NCBI GenBank assembly: GCA_023460035.1
Contig: JAEWRN010000008.1
Coordinates: forward strand, 1-51,788
Length of the DNA stretch: 51,788 nucleotides
Reading direction: 5' to 3'
Origin: Bacillota bacterium
GTDB lineage: Bacteria > Bacillota > Clostridia > Oscillospirales > Ruminococcaceae
Each line of letters opens with the position of its first letter. The first letter of the stretch is position 1. This document shows, piece by piece, positions 7,079 to 15,369 of this stretch. The notes under the pieces are model-generated. The model worked only from the letters and a program-made list of their open reading frames with translations. It had not been told where the DNA came from and did not search any database. Made by a program: the position numbers and the translations under genes.

Positions 7079-9058
7079 TCAGGAAACATCCAAATCGTCC
7101 AGATATTCGTAGCCGTGGTTTGCAATGTGTTCTTTGCGCCCGGCAAGGTTGTCACCCAGCAGCAGGTCAAACACCTCGGCCGTGCGCTGCGCGCCCTCGG
7201 GTATCACCTTAATCAGGCGCCGCGTTTCGGGGTTCATGGTGGTAAGCCACATCATATCCGCCTCGTTTTCGCCAAGGCCCTTAGACCGCTGAATGGTGTA
7301 TTTGTCTTTGCCAATGCGGGCCATGATGTCAGCCTTTTCTTGCTCGGTATAGGCAAAATAGGTTTTGCCGCGGCTTTCAATTTCGTACAGCGGCGATTCC
7401 GCAATATACACATAGCCCTCTTCAATCAGCGTGGGCACCAGCCGATACAGCATGGTCAGCACCAGCGTGCGAATCTGGTAGCCGTCCACGTCCGCATCGG
7501 TACAGATAATGACCTTGCTCCAGCGCAGGTTGTCCATGCTGAAGGTCGCAAAGTCGTTTTTTGCCTTGCCGTGCAGCTCTACCCCACAGCCAAGTACCTT
7601 AATGAGGTCGGTGATGATATCGCTTTTAAAAATACGGCTATAGTCTGACTTAAGGCAGTTGAGTATTTTGCCGCGGATGGGCATGACCGCCTGAAATTCG
7701 CTGTCACGGCTGGTTTTCACCGCGCCCATGGCCGAATCGCCCTCCACGATATACAGCTCACGTCGGGTGACATCCCGCGTGCGGCAATCCACAAATTTTT
7801 CTACCCGGTTTGCAATGTCAATCTGCGAACCCAGTGTTTTTTTAATGGAAAGCCGTGTTTTTTCAGCGTGCTCGCGGCTTTGCTTGTTAATGAGCACCTG
7901 TGTACAGATTTTTTGTGCTTCGTCCGGGTTTTCAATAAAATAAACTTCCAGCGTGTGCTTTAAAAATTCGGTCATCACCTGTGCAATACCGCGGTTCGTG
8001 ATGGCTTTTTTGGTCTGGTTTTCATAGCTGGTCACGGTAGAAAAGCTGCTGGACACGTACACAAGGCAGTCTTGCACATCGGCAAAGGTGATTTTGCTCT
8101 CACCTTTTTTGTACATGTTTTTCGTCTTTAAAAAAGCGTCGACCTGGTTGACAAACGCGGTTTTTACCGCACGCTCCGGGCTGCCGCCGTGCTCCAGCCA
8201 GCTGGAGTTGTGGTAATACTCCAACAGCTGTTTTTTGTTGGAAAAACAAAAGGCGGCATTCATGCGCACCCGGTACTCCGGCCGGTCGTCGCGGTCACGG
8301 CAGGATGCCTCCGACGTGCGGAACACGGTTTGGGTCAACGCGTCTTCACCCACAATTTCGGCCACATAATCACTGATGCCGTTTTCATAAAGAAACTCGG
8401 TTGTTTCCCCGCCGGGGGTCCGCTGGTCGTGCAGCAAAAACAGCACGCCGGCGTTGACGACTGCCTGCCGTTTCATGCTGTCTTTAAAGTAATCCAGCGG
8501 GATGTGAATGTCGGTGAACACCTCGCGGTCAGGCAGCCAGCGGATCACCGTGCCGGTGCGCTTTGTCTTGGTGGGCTCTTTTTGCAGACCGCCCACGTTT
8601 TCGCCTTTTTCAAAATCAAGGTGGTAATGCAGCCCGTCCCGCCAGATGTCGGCTTTCATCCAGCGCGAAGCATACTGTGTGGCACAAAGGCCAAGGCCGT
8701 TGAGGCCCAGCGAATACTCGTACCCGCCCGCGTCGGCGTCGTACTTGCCGCCCGCGTACATCTCGCAAAACAGCAGTTCCCAGTTATAGCGCCCTTCTTT
8801 TGTATTATAATCGACCGGGATACCACGGCCAAAGTCCTCTACTTCGATTGACCCATCGGCGAACACCGTCACTGAAACGCGGTCACCAAAGCCGCCGCGC
8901 GCTTCGTCAATGGCGTTTGAAAGAATTTCAAACACCGCATGCTCGCAGCCCTCCAGCCCGTCTGAACCAAAAATGACCCCGGGGCGGCGGCGTACCCGCT
9001 CGGCGCCTTTCAGGCTGGAAATACTGTCGTTGTCGTAAACCTGTTGTTTTTTCGGCAT
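7079..9058 (-). CDS. parE: Topoisomerase IV subunit B-like (ParE/GyrB family)
   Basis: ATPase subunit of the type IIA topoisomerase, 659 aa. The GHKL ATPase has catalytic Glu44 and Asn48 (FEILSNAIDEA) and DFGRGIPVD. The Toprim domain has EGDSAMG (Glu439) and DADVDGYQIR (Asp521, Asp523). EGDSAMG and GYQIR differ from the usual EGDSAGG and G(S/A)HIR, and the ATP-lid glycine motif reads GLNGLGL. The length matches ParE rather than the longer Gram-negative GyrB. Start chosen at the ATG at 9058 behind GGGAGGG. A promoter lies at 9141-9170. It heads an operon with parC and the zinc-ribbon protein. Confidence 0.9.
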   Translation of the reverse strand: MPKKQQVYDNDSISSLKGAERVRRRPGVIFGSDGLEGCEHAVFEILSNAIDEARGGFGDRVSVTVFADGSIEVEDFGRGIPVDYNTKEGRYNWELLFCEMYAGGKYDADAGGYEYSLGLNGLGLCATQYASRWMKADIWRDGLHYHLDFEKGENVGGLQKEPTKTKRTGTVIRWLPDREVFTDIHIPLDYFKDSMKRQAVVNAGVLFLLHDQRTPGGETTEFLYENGISDYVAEIVGEDALTQTVFRTSEASCRDRDDRPEYRVRMNAAFCFSNKKQLLEYYHNSSWLEHGGSPERAVKTAFVNQVDAFLKTKNMYKKGESKITFADVQDCLVYVSSSFSTVTSYENQTKKAITNRGIAQVMTEFLKHTLEVYFIENPDEAQKICTQVLINKQSREHAEKTRLSIKKTLGSQIDIANRVEKFVDCRTRDVTRRELYIVEGDSAMGAVKTSRDSEFQAVMPIRGKILNCLKSDYSRIFKSDIITDLIKVLGCGVELHGKAKNDFATFSMDNLRWSKVIICTDADVDGYQIRTLVLTMLYRLVPTLIEEGYVYIAESPLYEIESRGKTYFAYTEQEKADIMARIGKDKYTIQRSKGLGENEADMMWLTTMNPETRRLIKVIPEGAQRTAEVFDLLLGDNLAGRKEHIANHGYEYLDDLDVS

Positions 9059-9140
9059 GCTTGCCCTCCCAAAAAGATGGCTTTCTTCGCAACTCCACAC
9101 CCGCGGCGTGCCGGGGCAACAGCGGGTGTGACTACATTCT

Positions 9141-9170
9141 ATTAAACACTCTTTTTTACAGCTTTGTCAA
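9141..9170 (-). promoter_or_regulatory. Predicted parE-parC promoter
   Basis: A consensus TTGACA (9170-9165) and TTTAAT (9146-9141) are 18 bases apart on the minus strand, about 80 bases before parE. Confidence 0.6.
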
Positions 9171-9250
9171 GAAAGCGCGTGCACTATCCGTCATATTTTT
9201 CCATTCTATTTCTTGTCGCTTTGCCTTTTATGCGCGGTGCAGTAAACACA

Positions 9251-9287
9251 AATACGGGCCGGGGCACCGATGGCCCCGGCCCGTATT
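9251..9287 (-). terminator. Terminator of the gdpP-ftsH operon
   Basis: A perfect 15-bp stem (9251-9265 with 9273-9287) lies just after the ftsH stop. The tail on the minus strand is TTTGTGTTT, only moderately T-rich. Confidence 0.7.
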
Positions 9288-9300
9288 ACTGATGCTGTTT

Positions 9301-11445
9301 TTACGCCTGCGTGTCGGTATGCGCCGGCGGTTGTGGCCCTTCTTGTAGCGGTGGTGCCACAAACGCTGCCGCCGCGTCGCCCTGCAATTCTTCGCTTGCA
9401 GGCTCTGCCGCCGGCTTTGGCGCTGCCTTTGCGGCCTTTTTCGGCGTTTCCAGCTCCATCGGGGGCAAGGTGCCGCCCTCCATCAGGGTCTTAAACTCTT
9501 TGCCTGAAATGGTCTCGCGCTCAAGCAGCGCTTCTGCCACGCGCGTAAGCTGGTCCATATGCTCGTTCAAAATCATCGCGCACTGGTCGTACGCGTCGTC
9601 AATCAGCTGGCGCATTTCTGAATCAATTTCCGACGCGACTGTCTCGGAATAGCCGCGCCCCTGCGAAAAGTCGCGGCCAAGGAACGTCTCGGTGGGGTCG
9701 CTGCCATAGACCACCGGGCCCAGACGGTCCGAAAAACCGTACCGGGTAACCATAGAGCGGGCAATCGCCGTCGCGCGCTCCAAATCGTTGGAAGCACCGG
9801 TGGAAATATCATCGAGCACCAGCTTTTCTGCTACGCGGCCGCCCAGCAGAATCACGATTTCGTCTTCCATCTGGCTTTTGGTCGTGTAGTTGACGTCCTC
9901 TTCGGGCAGGCTCATCGTAAAGCCACCCGCGGCACCGCGGGGCACAATGGTGATCTTGTGCACCGGGTCGCCGGTTTTGGCATAATAGGTCGCCACGGCA
10001 TGGCCGCCCTCGTGAAATGCGGTCAGCCTGCGCTCTTTATCCGTGATCATGCGGCTCTTTTTCTCGGGCCCGGCAACCACTTTAATGCTTGCCTCTTCCA
10101 CCTCTGACTGTGTGATTGCCTTTTTGTTACGGCGCGCAGCCAGCAGGGCAGCCTCGTTGACGAGGTTTTCAAGGTCGGCACCGGTGAAGCCCGGGGTCGA
10201 TTTTGCAATGGTGGCAAGGTTGATGTCCGGCGCCATCGGCTTATTGCGGGTATGCACCCGCAAAATGGCCTCACGGCCGCGCACGTCGGGCTTGCCCACA
10301 TAAATTTGGCGGTCAAACCGGCCCGGGCGCAACAACGCGTGGTCCAGAATGTCGGCACGGTTGGTGGCAGCAATGACAATGACACCGTCGTTTGCGGTAA
10401 ACCCGTCCATCTCGACCAGCAACTGGTTCAGCGTCTGTTCGCGTTCGTCGTGCCCGCCGCCAAGGCCGGCACCGCGCTGGCGGCCCACCGCGTCAATTTC
10501 ATCGATAAAGATGATGCAAGGGGCGCTTTTCTTTGCTTTGTCAAACAAATCGCGCACGCGCGAAGCGCCGACGCCGACATACATTTCAACAAAGTCAGAG
10601 CCGGAAAGCGAGTAGAACGGCACGCCGGCTTCGCCTGCGCAGGCACGGGCAATCAACGTTTTGCCGGTACCCGGGGGGCCCACCAGCAACACACCGCGAG
10701 GGATACGCGCGCCCAAAGCGCTGAATTTTGCCGGGCTTTTTAAAAATTCCACGACCTCTTGCAGCTCGGCCTTTTCTTCGTCGGCACCCGCCACATCGGC
10801 AAAGGTGGCACGACGGCCCTCACTGTTCTGGTCTTTCGCTTTTACTTTGCCGACATTCATCACACCGCCGCCGCCACCGGACTGGCGCATCATAAACCAG
10901 AACAGACCGCCAATCAGCAGCATGCTGAGCAGGGTGGGCAGCATGCTGACCCACACAGAATAGTTTTGCGGCGGCAGAATGTCATACACCATCTGGGCGT
11001 CCGGGTGCGCGGCATTGTACTCGTCGATATAGGGCAGCACCTGCGTGATAAACAGATTCGCATCCGGCACCTTGTAAGTCAGCTGTTGATCCTGGTTTTG
11101 GGCCTGCGCCTGCGACCCGGAATTGCTGTCCGGCGCGGCCGTTGCAGTGGGCTCCAATGCACTCAGGCTGCCCAAAATCGAGTTGGTGGTGCTGTTGCTG
11201 TTGAGCTTTTGGGTCTCCTCCAGCGCAGCTTTCGCATCCGCCGCCGACATGGTCAGGGTCAGGGTGTTGTCATTCAGGTCATAAGAAAAGCTTTTAACCT
11301 TTTGCTCTTTGAAATAGCTGAGCACCTGAGAATACTTCATGTCAACCGACGAGTCGGGGACACGGAAAATCAGGAACATCAGCACTGCAGCAAGCAACAG
11401 CAAAATAACAAGGCTTGCCGTACTTCTGTTTGGTCTTTTGCTCAA
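9301..11445 (-). CDS. ftsH: ATP-dependent zinc metalloprotease FtsH
   Basis: Membrane-anchored AAA+ protease that degrades damaged and regulatory proteins, 714 aa. There are two membrane segments (about 10-28 and 165-186) around an extracytoplasmic domain that holds a Ser/Asn/Gln/Ala-rich stretch (80-122). Walker A GPPGTGKT (256-263), Walker B IIFIDEID (Asp315-Glu316), zinc site HEGGH (478-482) and third ligand Asp554 are all present. The C-terminus carries an Ala/Pro/Glu-rich tail after residue 665. The start codon is TTG at 11445 with GGAG upstream. It closes a six-gene operon starting with gdpP. Confidence 0.97.
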   Translation of the reverse strand: MSKRPNRSTASLVILLLLAAVLMFLIFRVPDSSVDMKYSQVLSYFKEQKVKSFSYDLNDNTLTLTMSAADAKAALEETQKLNSNSTTNSILGSLSALEPTATAAPDSNSGSQAQAQNQDQQLTYKVPDANLFITQVLPYIDEYNAAHPDAQMVYDILPPQNYSVWVSMLPTLLSMLLIGGLFWFMMRQSGGGGGVMNVGKVKAKDQNSEGRRATFADVAGADEEKAELQEVVEFLKSPAKFSALGARIPRGVLLVGPPGTGKTLIARACAGEAGVPFYSLSGSDFVEMYVGVGASRVRDLFDKAKKSAPCIIFIDEIDAVGRQRGAGLGGGHDEREQTLNQLLVEMDGFTANDGVIVIAATNRADILDHALLRPGRFDRQIYVGKPDVRGREAILRVHTRNKPMAPDINLATIAKSTPGFTGADLENLVNEAALLAARRNKKAITQSEVEEASIKVVAGPEKKSRMITDKERRLTAFHEGGHAVATYYAKTGDPVHKITIVPRGAAGGFTMSLPEEDVNYTTKSQMEDEIVILLGGRVAEKLVLDDISTGASNDLERATAIARSMVTRYGFSDRLGPVVYGSDPTETFLGRDFSQGRGYSETVASEIDSEMRQLIDDAYDQCAMILNEHMDQLTRVAEALLERETISGKEFKTLMEGGTLPPMELETPKKAAKAAPKPAAEPASEELQGDAAAAFVAPPLQEGPQPPAHTDTQA

Positions 11446-11506
11446 AATCGTTTCACTCCATACGCCGCCGGTTACAGCGGCAGTAAACTAGCCTTGGTGC
11501 GGGCAG

Positions 11507-12055
11507 TTAAACCGAATAAACCTCCGGCTTTAACACGCCGATATACGGCAGGTTGCGATACTTTTCGTCATAGTCAAGGCCATAACCAATGACGAATTCA
11601 TCCGGGATCGTAAAGCCGACATAATCCGCCTGCAGGTCCACCTTGCGGCGAGCCGGTTTGTCCAGCAGGGTGCAGATGCGAATAGAAGCGGGGTTGCGGT
11701 CCTGCAGGATGTTCTTAATGTAGTCCAGCGTCATGCCGCTGTCAAGAATATCCTCCACGATCAAAATGTCCTTGCCTTCCAGGTTGATGTCAAGGTCTTT
11801 GACGATTTTTACAACGCCGCTGCTTTTGACACCCGACCCGTAAGACGAAACGACCATGAAATCAATTTCTGCGGGCTGCTTGATCTCTCTCATCAAATCG
11901 GCGAGAAAAATCACGGCACCTTTGAGCACCGTTACCAAAAGAAGATTTTTGCCTTCGTAATCCTGGGTCACCTGTGCGCCCATCTCTGCCACCTTGGCGT
12001 GCAGCTCTTCTTCACTGAGCAATACCTTTTTTACATCGTCCTGCATCATCGTCAT
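11507..12055 (-). CDS. hpt: Hypoxanthine phosphoribosyltransferase
   Basis: Purine salvage enzyme that joins PRPP to hypoxanthine (or guanine), giving IMP (or GMP). It is 182 aa from the chosen start. The PRPP-binding loop is ILIVEDILDSGMTL, and the base-binding region holds KVDLQADYVGF and FVIGYGLDYDEKYRNL. Four Met codons follow the SD GGAGG (at 12058, 12055, 12049 and 12046); I choose 12055, and 12049 is as good. The start overlaps the tilS stop, and the tilS-hpt-ftsH order is standard in Firmicutes. Confidence 0.95.
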   Translation of the reverse strand: MTMMQDDVKKVLLSEEELHAKVAEMGAQVTQDYEGKNLLLVTVLKGAVIFLADLMREIKQPAEIDFMVVSSYGSGVKSSGVVKIVKDLDINLEGKDILIVEDILDSGMTLDYIKNILQDRNPASIRICTLLDKPARRKVDLQADYVGFTIPDEFVIGYGLDYDEKYRNLPYIGVLKPEVYSV

Positions 12056-13458
12056 CATTCCTCCGGTTTTCTGTCGATCTGCAATACCCATTCGCACCCC
12101 GGCTGTGCGGTAAGCCCCTCACAAAAGCCATACCCCTGCAGCCAAAGCACCCTGCTGCCTGCCGCCAGCAAAAGCAGGCGGTCGCGCTGTGCCGCGGGCA
12201 CACCGTCCTCAATCAGCAGCTTTTTCAGTGTCTTGGTCACCCCCCGCCCCGCAGGGCGAAAGGTGTCCCGTGCTTTTCGTGTGCGAAAAACGGGGATTTC
12301 ATTTATCATACCATACTCTGCGGCGTTTTTTAACTGTTTTTTTGTGCCACCGCAAATATTTACGATTTTTTCATAGTCTTTTATCAAAACCGTCACGGTT
12401 CCGCCCATGGGCACCGCAAAACAGCCCTGTTGCAGCGGCAGCTGCCATTCCGGCACCGCGGCGGCCCCATCACCGGCCGGCTTATCGGCCTGCTCAAAAT
12501 AAAAAATACCGCCGCTGCGCCGGGCCGTTACGCCGCCGGCAAGCTGGGCTGCCGCCGCCTGCCCGCGCACGACCTGCAAACACCTTGCCACCTTTTCGCG
12601 CCCGGACACCTGCCGCTGTTTCAGCAGCAGTGCCAGCGCCGTACGCAGTACCGGTGGCGGCGCCGCCGCCAGCTGCGCCGCGCCCCACCCTGCGCCCCGG
12701 GCCGTTTTTTGCAACAGCTCTTCGGCCAGCTGCTGCAAAAACGCAGCGTCCTCGCGCGCATCGGCGGCAAAGGCGGCCAGGTTTTCAGTGGCGGCGGGGT
12801 TGATACCCTGCAAAACCGGGAACACCTGCAGCCGCAGCGCATTGCGGCTGCAAAACGGCTCGTTGTTCGTGCTGTCCAGCACAAAATCAACTTGATTTTC
12901 TGCGCAGTACGCCAAAATTTGCGCACGCGTTGCCCCAAGCAGCGGGCGCAAATACCGCCCGCGCCGTGGCGGGATACTCCCCGCACCGGCAAGGGAGGTA
13001 CCGCGCACAAGCCGAAACAGCAGCGTTTCGGCATTGTCACTTGCCGTGTGGGCCGTTGCGACAAACACCTGTGCGCCGGCCGTTTGGGCGCCTGCGGCTT
13101 CCTGCTCAAAGAAATCGTACCGCAGCCGGCGGGCGGCAGTCTCTTCACTTTCGCCCTGCGGCAGCGCCTGGCTGCCCATATGGGCATGGCCGACAACAAG
13201 CGGCACGCCGCAGCCGGCACAAAGCTGTGCGACAAACTGCTCGTCACGCAGCGCTTCGGCACCGCGCAGGCCGTGGTTTAAATGCAGCGCGCGCAGTGTA
13301 AACCCGCGCAGCGGCGCAAAATGGCATAAAACGTGCAGCAGGGCCACCGAGTCTGGCCCGCCCGAAAGCGCGCAAAACACAATGTCCCCGCATGTCGGCG
13401 CGCTGCTTTGTGCAAAAAAGCGCCCTGCAATATCCTGTAATTCTTCAGTATGCGTCAT
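12055..13458 (-). CDS. tilS: tRNA(Ile)-lysidine synthase TilS
   Basis: Converts C34 of the CAU-anticodon tRNA(Ile) to lysidine so it reads AUA; an essential N-type ATP pyrophosphatase. It is 467 aa with P-loop SGGPDS near residue 35, a following LHLNHGLRG motif, and a C-terminal TilS substrate-binding domain (FRPAGRGVTKTLKKLL). The start at 13458 overlaps dnaB by 14 bases, implying translational coupling; an upstream ATG at 13476 is in frame but has no better ribosome site. The middle is Ala-rich. Confidence 0.95.
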   Translation of the reverse strand: MTHTEELQDIAGRFFAQSSAPTCGDIVFCALSGGPDSVALLHVLCHFAPLRGFTLRALHLNHGLRGAEALRDEQFVAQLCAGCGVPLVVGHAHMGSQALPQGESEETAARRLRYDFFEQEAAGAQTAGAQVFVATAHTASDNAETLLFRLVRGTSLAGAGSIPPRRGRYLRPLLGATRAQILAYCAENQVDFVLDSTNNEPFCSRNALRLQVFPVLQGINPAATENLAAFAADAREDAAFLQQLAEELLQKTARGAGWGAAQLAAAPPPVLRTALALLLKQRQVSGREKVARCLQVVRGQAAAAQLAGGVTARRSGGIFYFEQADKPAGDGAAAVPEWQLPLQQGCFAVPMGGTVTVLIKDYEKIVNICGGTKKQLKNAAEYGMINEIPVFRTRKARDTFRPAGRGVTKTLKKLLIEDGVPAAQRDRLLLLAAGSRVLWLQGYGFCEGLTAQPGCEWVLQIDRKPEE

Positions 13459-14827
13459 GATGGCTGTATTCCACATTCATAAAGCGTGTATGCGCACCGT
13501 CCCACCCAAGGCTGACGGTGCCGACTTCGCCGTGGCGGTTTTTGGCTATAATGCATTCTGCGGTCGTGGTGTCGCTTTGGCCCTCTGTGTCATAGTAGGC
13601 CTCGCGGTATAAAAACAGCACGCTGTCGGCGTCCTGTTCGATGGAGCCGGAATCACGCAGGTCGGATAGCATGGGCCGGTGGTCGCGGTTGGAACTGCGC
13701 TCGGTATTACGCGAAAGCTGTGACAGGCAGATAATCGGCACATTCAGCTCTTTCGCCATAATTTTCAGGTTACGGGTAATGTCACTGATCTCCTGCACGC
13801 GCGAATCAGTGCGCTTGCCGGAGTTCATCAACTGCAAATAGTCGATGACCACCAGCCCCACGTCGGGCTTTGCGGGGTCTTGGTTCAAACGGCGCACCTT
13901 TGCCTTGATTTCCGGCACGGTGATAGCGGAGGTATCGTCCATAAAAATGGGCGACTGGGCCAAAATATCACTCGCCTGCGCAAGGTCTACCCAGTCTTGC
14001 CCTGCCAGCGAGCCGGTGCGCAGCTTTTGGCTGTCAATGGCGGCCTCGCTGGACAAAATACGGCTGGTCAACTGGTCTTTCGTCATTTCCAGCGAAAAAA
14101 TAGCGACCGGTGTCTTTTGCTTTTTGGCCACGTTGACCGCGATATTCAGCGCAAAGCTGGTTTTGCCCATGCCGGGGCGGGCTGCCAGAATAATCAAATC
14201 ACTGCGCCCAAGGCCGGTGAGCATCTTATCAAGGTAGGTAAACCCGGTGGGGATACCAAGGTATTTTTCCCTGTCCGGGCCGGAGATTTTTTGCAAGGTG
14301 TTGTAGGTATCGATAATCGTGCTCGAAATCGGCTGCATGGCGCTTTGGTCGCGCCCCGAGCGGATTTCATAAATCTTCTGCTCGGCACTTTCCAGCAAAA
14401 TATCGGCGTCCGGCTCCTCTGCCGTCTGCTCTAAAATATCCTTTGCGGCCCCCATCAGCTGGCGCACCAAATATTTTTCGTAAACAATATTGGCGTAGTA
14501 CTCTACATTGGAAATAGAGGGCACGGTTTCGGCAAGACCCGTAAGGTACACCTTCGCCTCGTCCCCGGTGGCAAAGGTGCCCGCGCTGACGACCGCGTTG
14601 AGCACCGTGATAAAATCGATTGCCGCGCCGCCGGTAAACAGCCGCACCAGCTCGCCGAAAATTTCGCCGTTCTGCCGGGCATAAAAGTGCTCGGGGCGCA
14701 GTTTTTCCACCAGTGTGGGGATACAGTCACTTTGCAGCAGCGCAGCGCCCAGCACGGCCTGCTCCGCATCCATGCTGTACGGCAGCCGGACGCCCATATT
14801 TTCAAATGTCAAGCTCAGGTTGTCCAT
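13445..14827 (-). CDS. dnaB: Replicative DNA helicase DnaB
   Basis: Hexameric 5'-3' helicase of the replication fork, 460 aa. The N-terminal DnaB domain (PYSMDAEQAVLGA) covers residues 1-115, and the RecA-like motor has Walker A ARPGMGKTS and Walker B VVIDYLQLM. The full-length domain is uninterrupted, with no intein. The start at 14827 has GGGAG 11 bases upstream, slightly far. It is between rplI and tilS in the operon. Confidence 0.96.
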   Translation of the reverse strand: MDNLSLTFENMGVRLPYSMDAEQAVLGAALLQSDCIPTLVEKLRPEHFYARQNGEIFGELVRLFTGGAAIDFITVLNAVVSAGTFATGDEAKVYLTGLAETVPSISNVEYYANIVYEKYLVRQLMGAAKDILEQTAEEPDADILLESAEQKIYEIRSGRDQSAMQPISSTIIDTYNTLQKISGPDREKYLGIPTGFTYLDKMLTGLGRSDLIILAARPGMGKTSFALNIAVNVAKKQKTPVAIFSLEMTKDQLTSRILSSEAAIDSQKLRTGSLAGQDWVDLAQASDILAQSPIFMDDTSAITVPEIKAKVRRLNQDPAKPDVGLVVIDYLQLMNSGKRTDSRVQEISDITRNLKIMAKELNVPIICLSQLSRNTERSSNRDHRPMLSDLRDSGSIEQDADSVLFLYREAYYDTEGQSDTTTAECIIAKNRHGEVGTVSLGWDGAHTRFMNVEYSHHDAY

Positions 14828-14890
14828 TGCACAAGCGGCTCCCTTTTTCTTTAGTGTCACGGCACGGCCCAAAGGCCCCGCCTTCGCGTC

Positions 14891-15334
14891 TTATTCTTCT
14901 ACCACAACGGCAAGCTTTGCCGACACGCCGGGGTGAATTTTGACCTCTATTTCGTAGCGGCCATAGTTTTTAATATCGGCATCCAGCACAATTTTGCGCT
15001 TATCCACCGTTTCACCCGTCACCTTGCCAACAGCTTCGGCAATATCCTTTGCCGTCACAGCGCCAAACAACCGGCCGCCCTGGCCTGCTTTGGCCTTAAT
15101 GGTCACCGTGGTACCGTCAAGCTTTTGGGCCGTCTGCCGGGCGTTTTCCAGCTCTACTGCGGCATGGTGCTGTTTTGCGTTTTCTTTGGTTTTTACTTCA
15201 TTGATGGCCGCCCCGTCCGCCACAACCGCAAGGCCGCGGGGGATTAAAAAGTTGCGGGCGTACCCGTCAGAAACCTCTACCAGTTGGTCTTTCTTGCCGC
15301 TGCCCTTTACGTCCTTTTTCAATACTACTTTCAT
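14891..15334 (-). CDS. rplI: 50S ribosomal protein L9
   Basis: Large-subunit protein at the L1-stalk base, 147 aa, the normal length. The N-terminal signature GYARNFLIPRGLAV is followed by the long connecting helix (residues 45-75) and the C-terminal domain. SD GGGGAG is 8 bases upstream. It sits 35 bases after gdpP; gdpP-rplI-dnaB is a conserved Firmicutes order. Confidence 0.97.
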   Translation of the reverse strand: MKVVLKKDVKGSGKKDQLVEVSDGYARNFLIPRGLAVVADGAAINEVKTKENAKQHHAAVELENARQTAQKLDGTTVTIKAKAGQGGRLFGAVTAKDIAEAVGKVTGETVDKRKIVLDADIKNYGRYEIEVKIHPGVSAKLAVVVEE

Positions 15335-15369
15335 GCTGTATTCTCCCCTTCAATCTGAAGTATCGGCAT

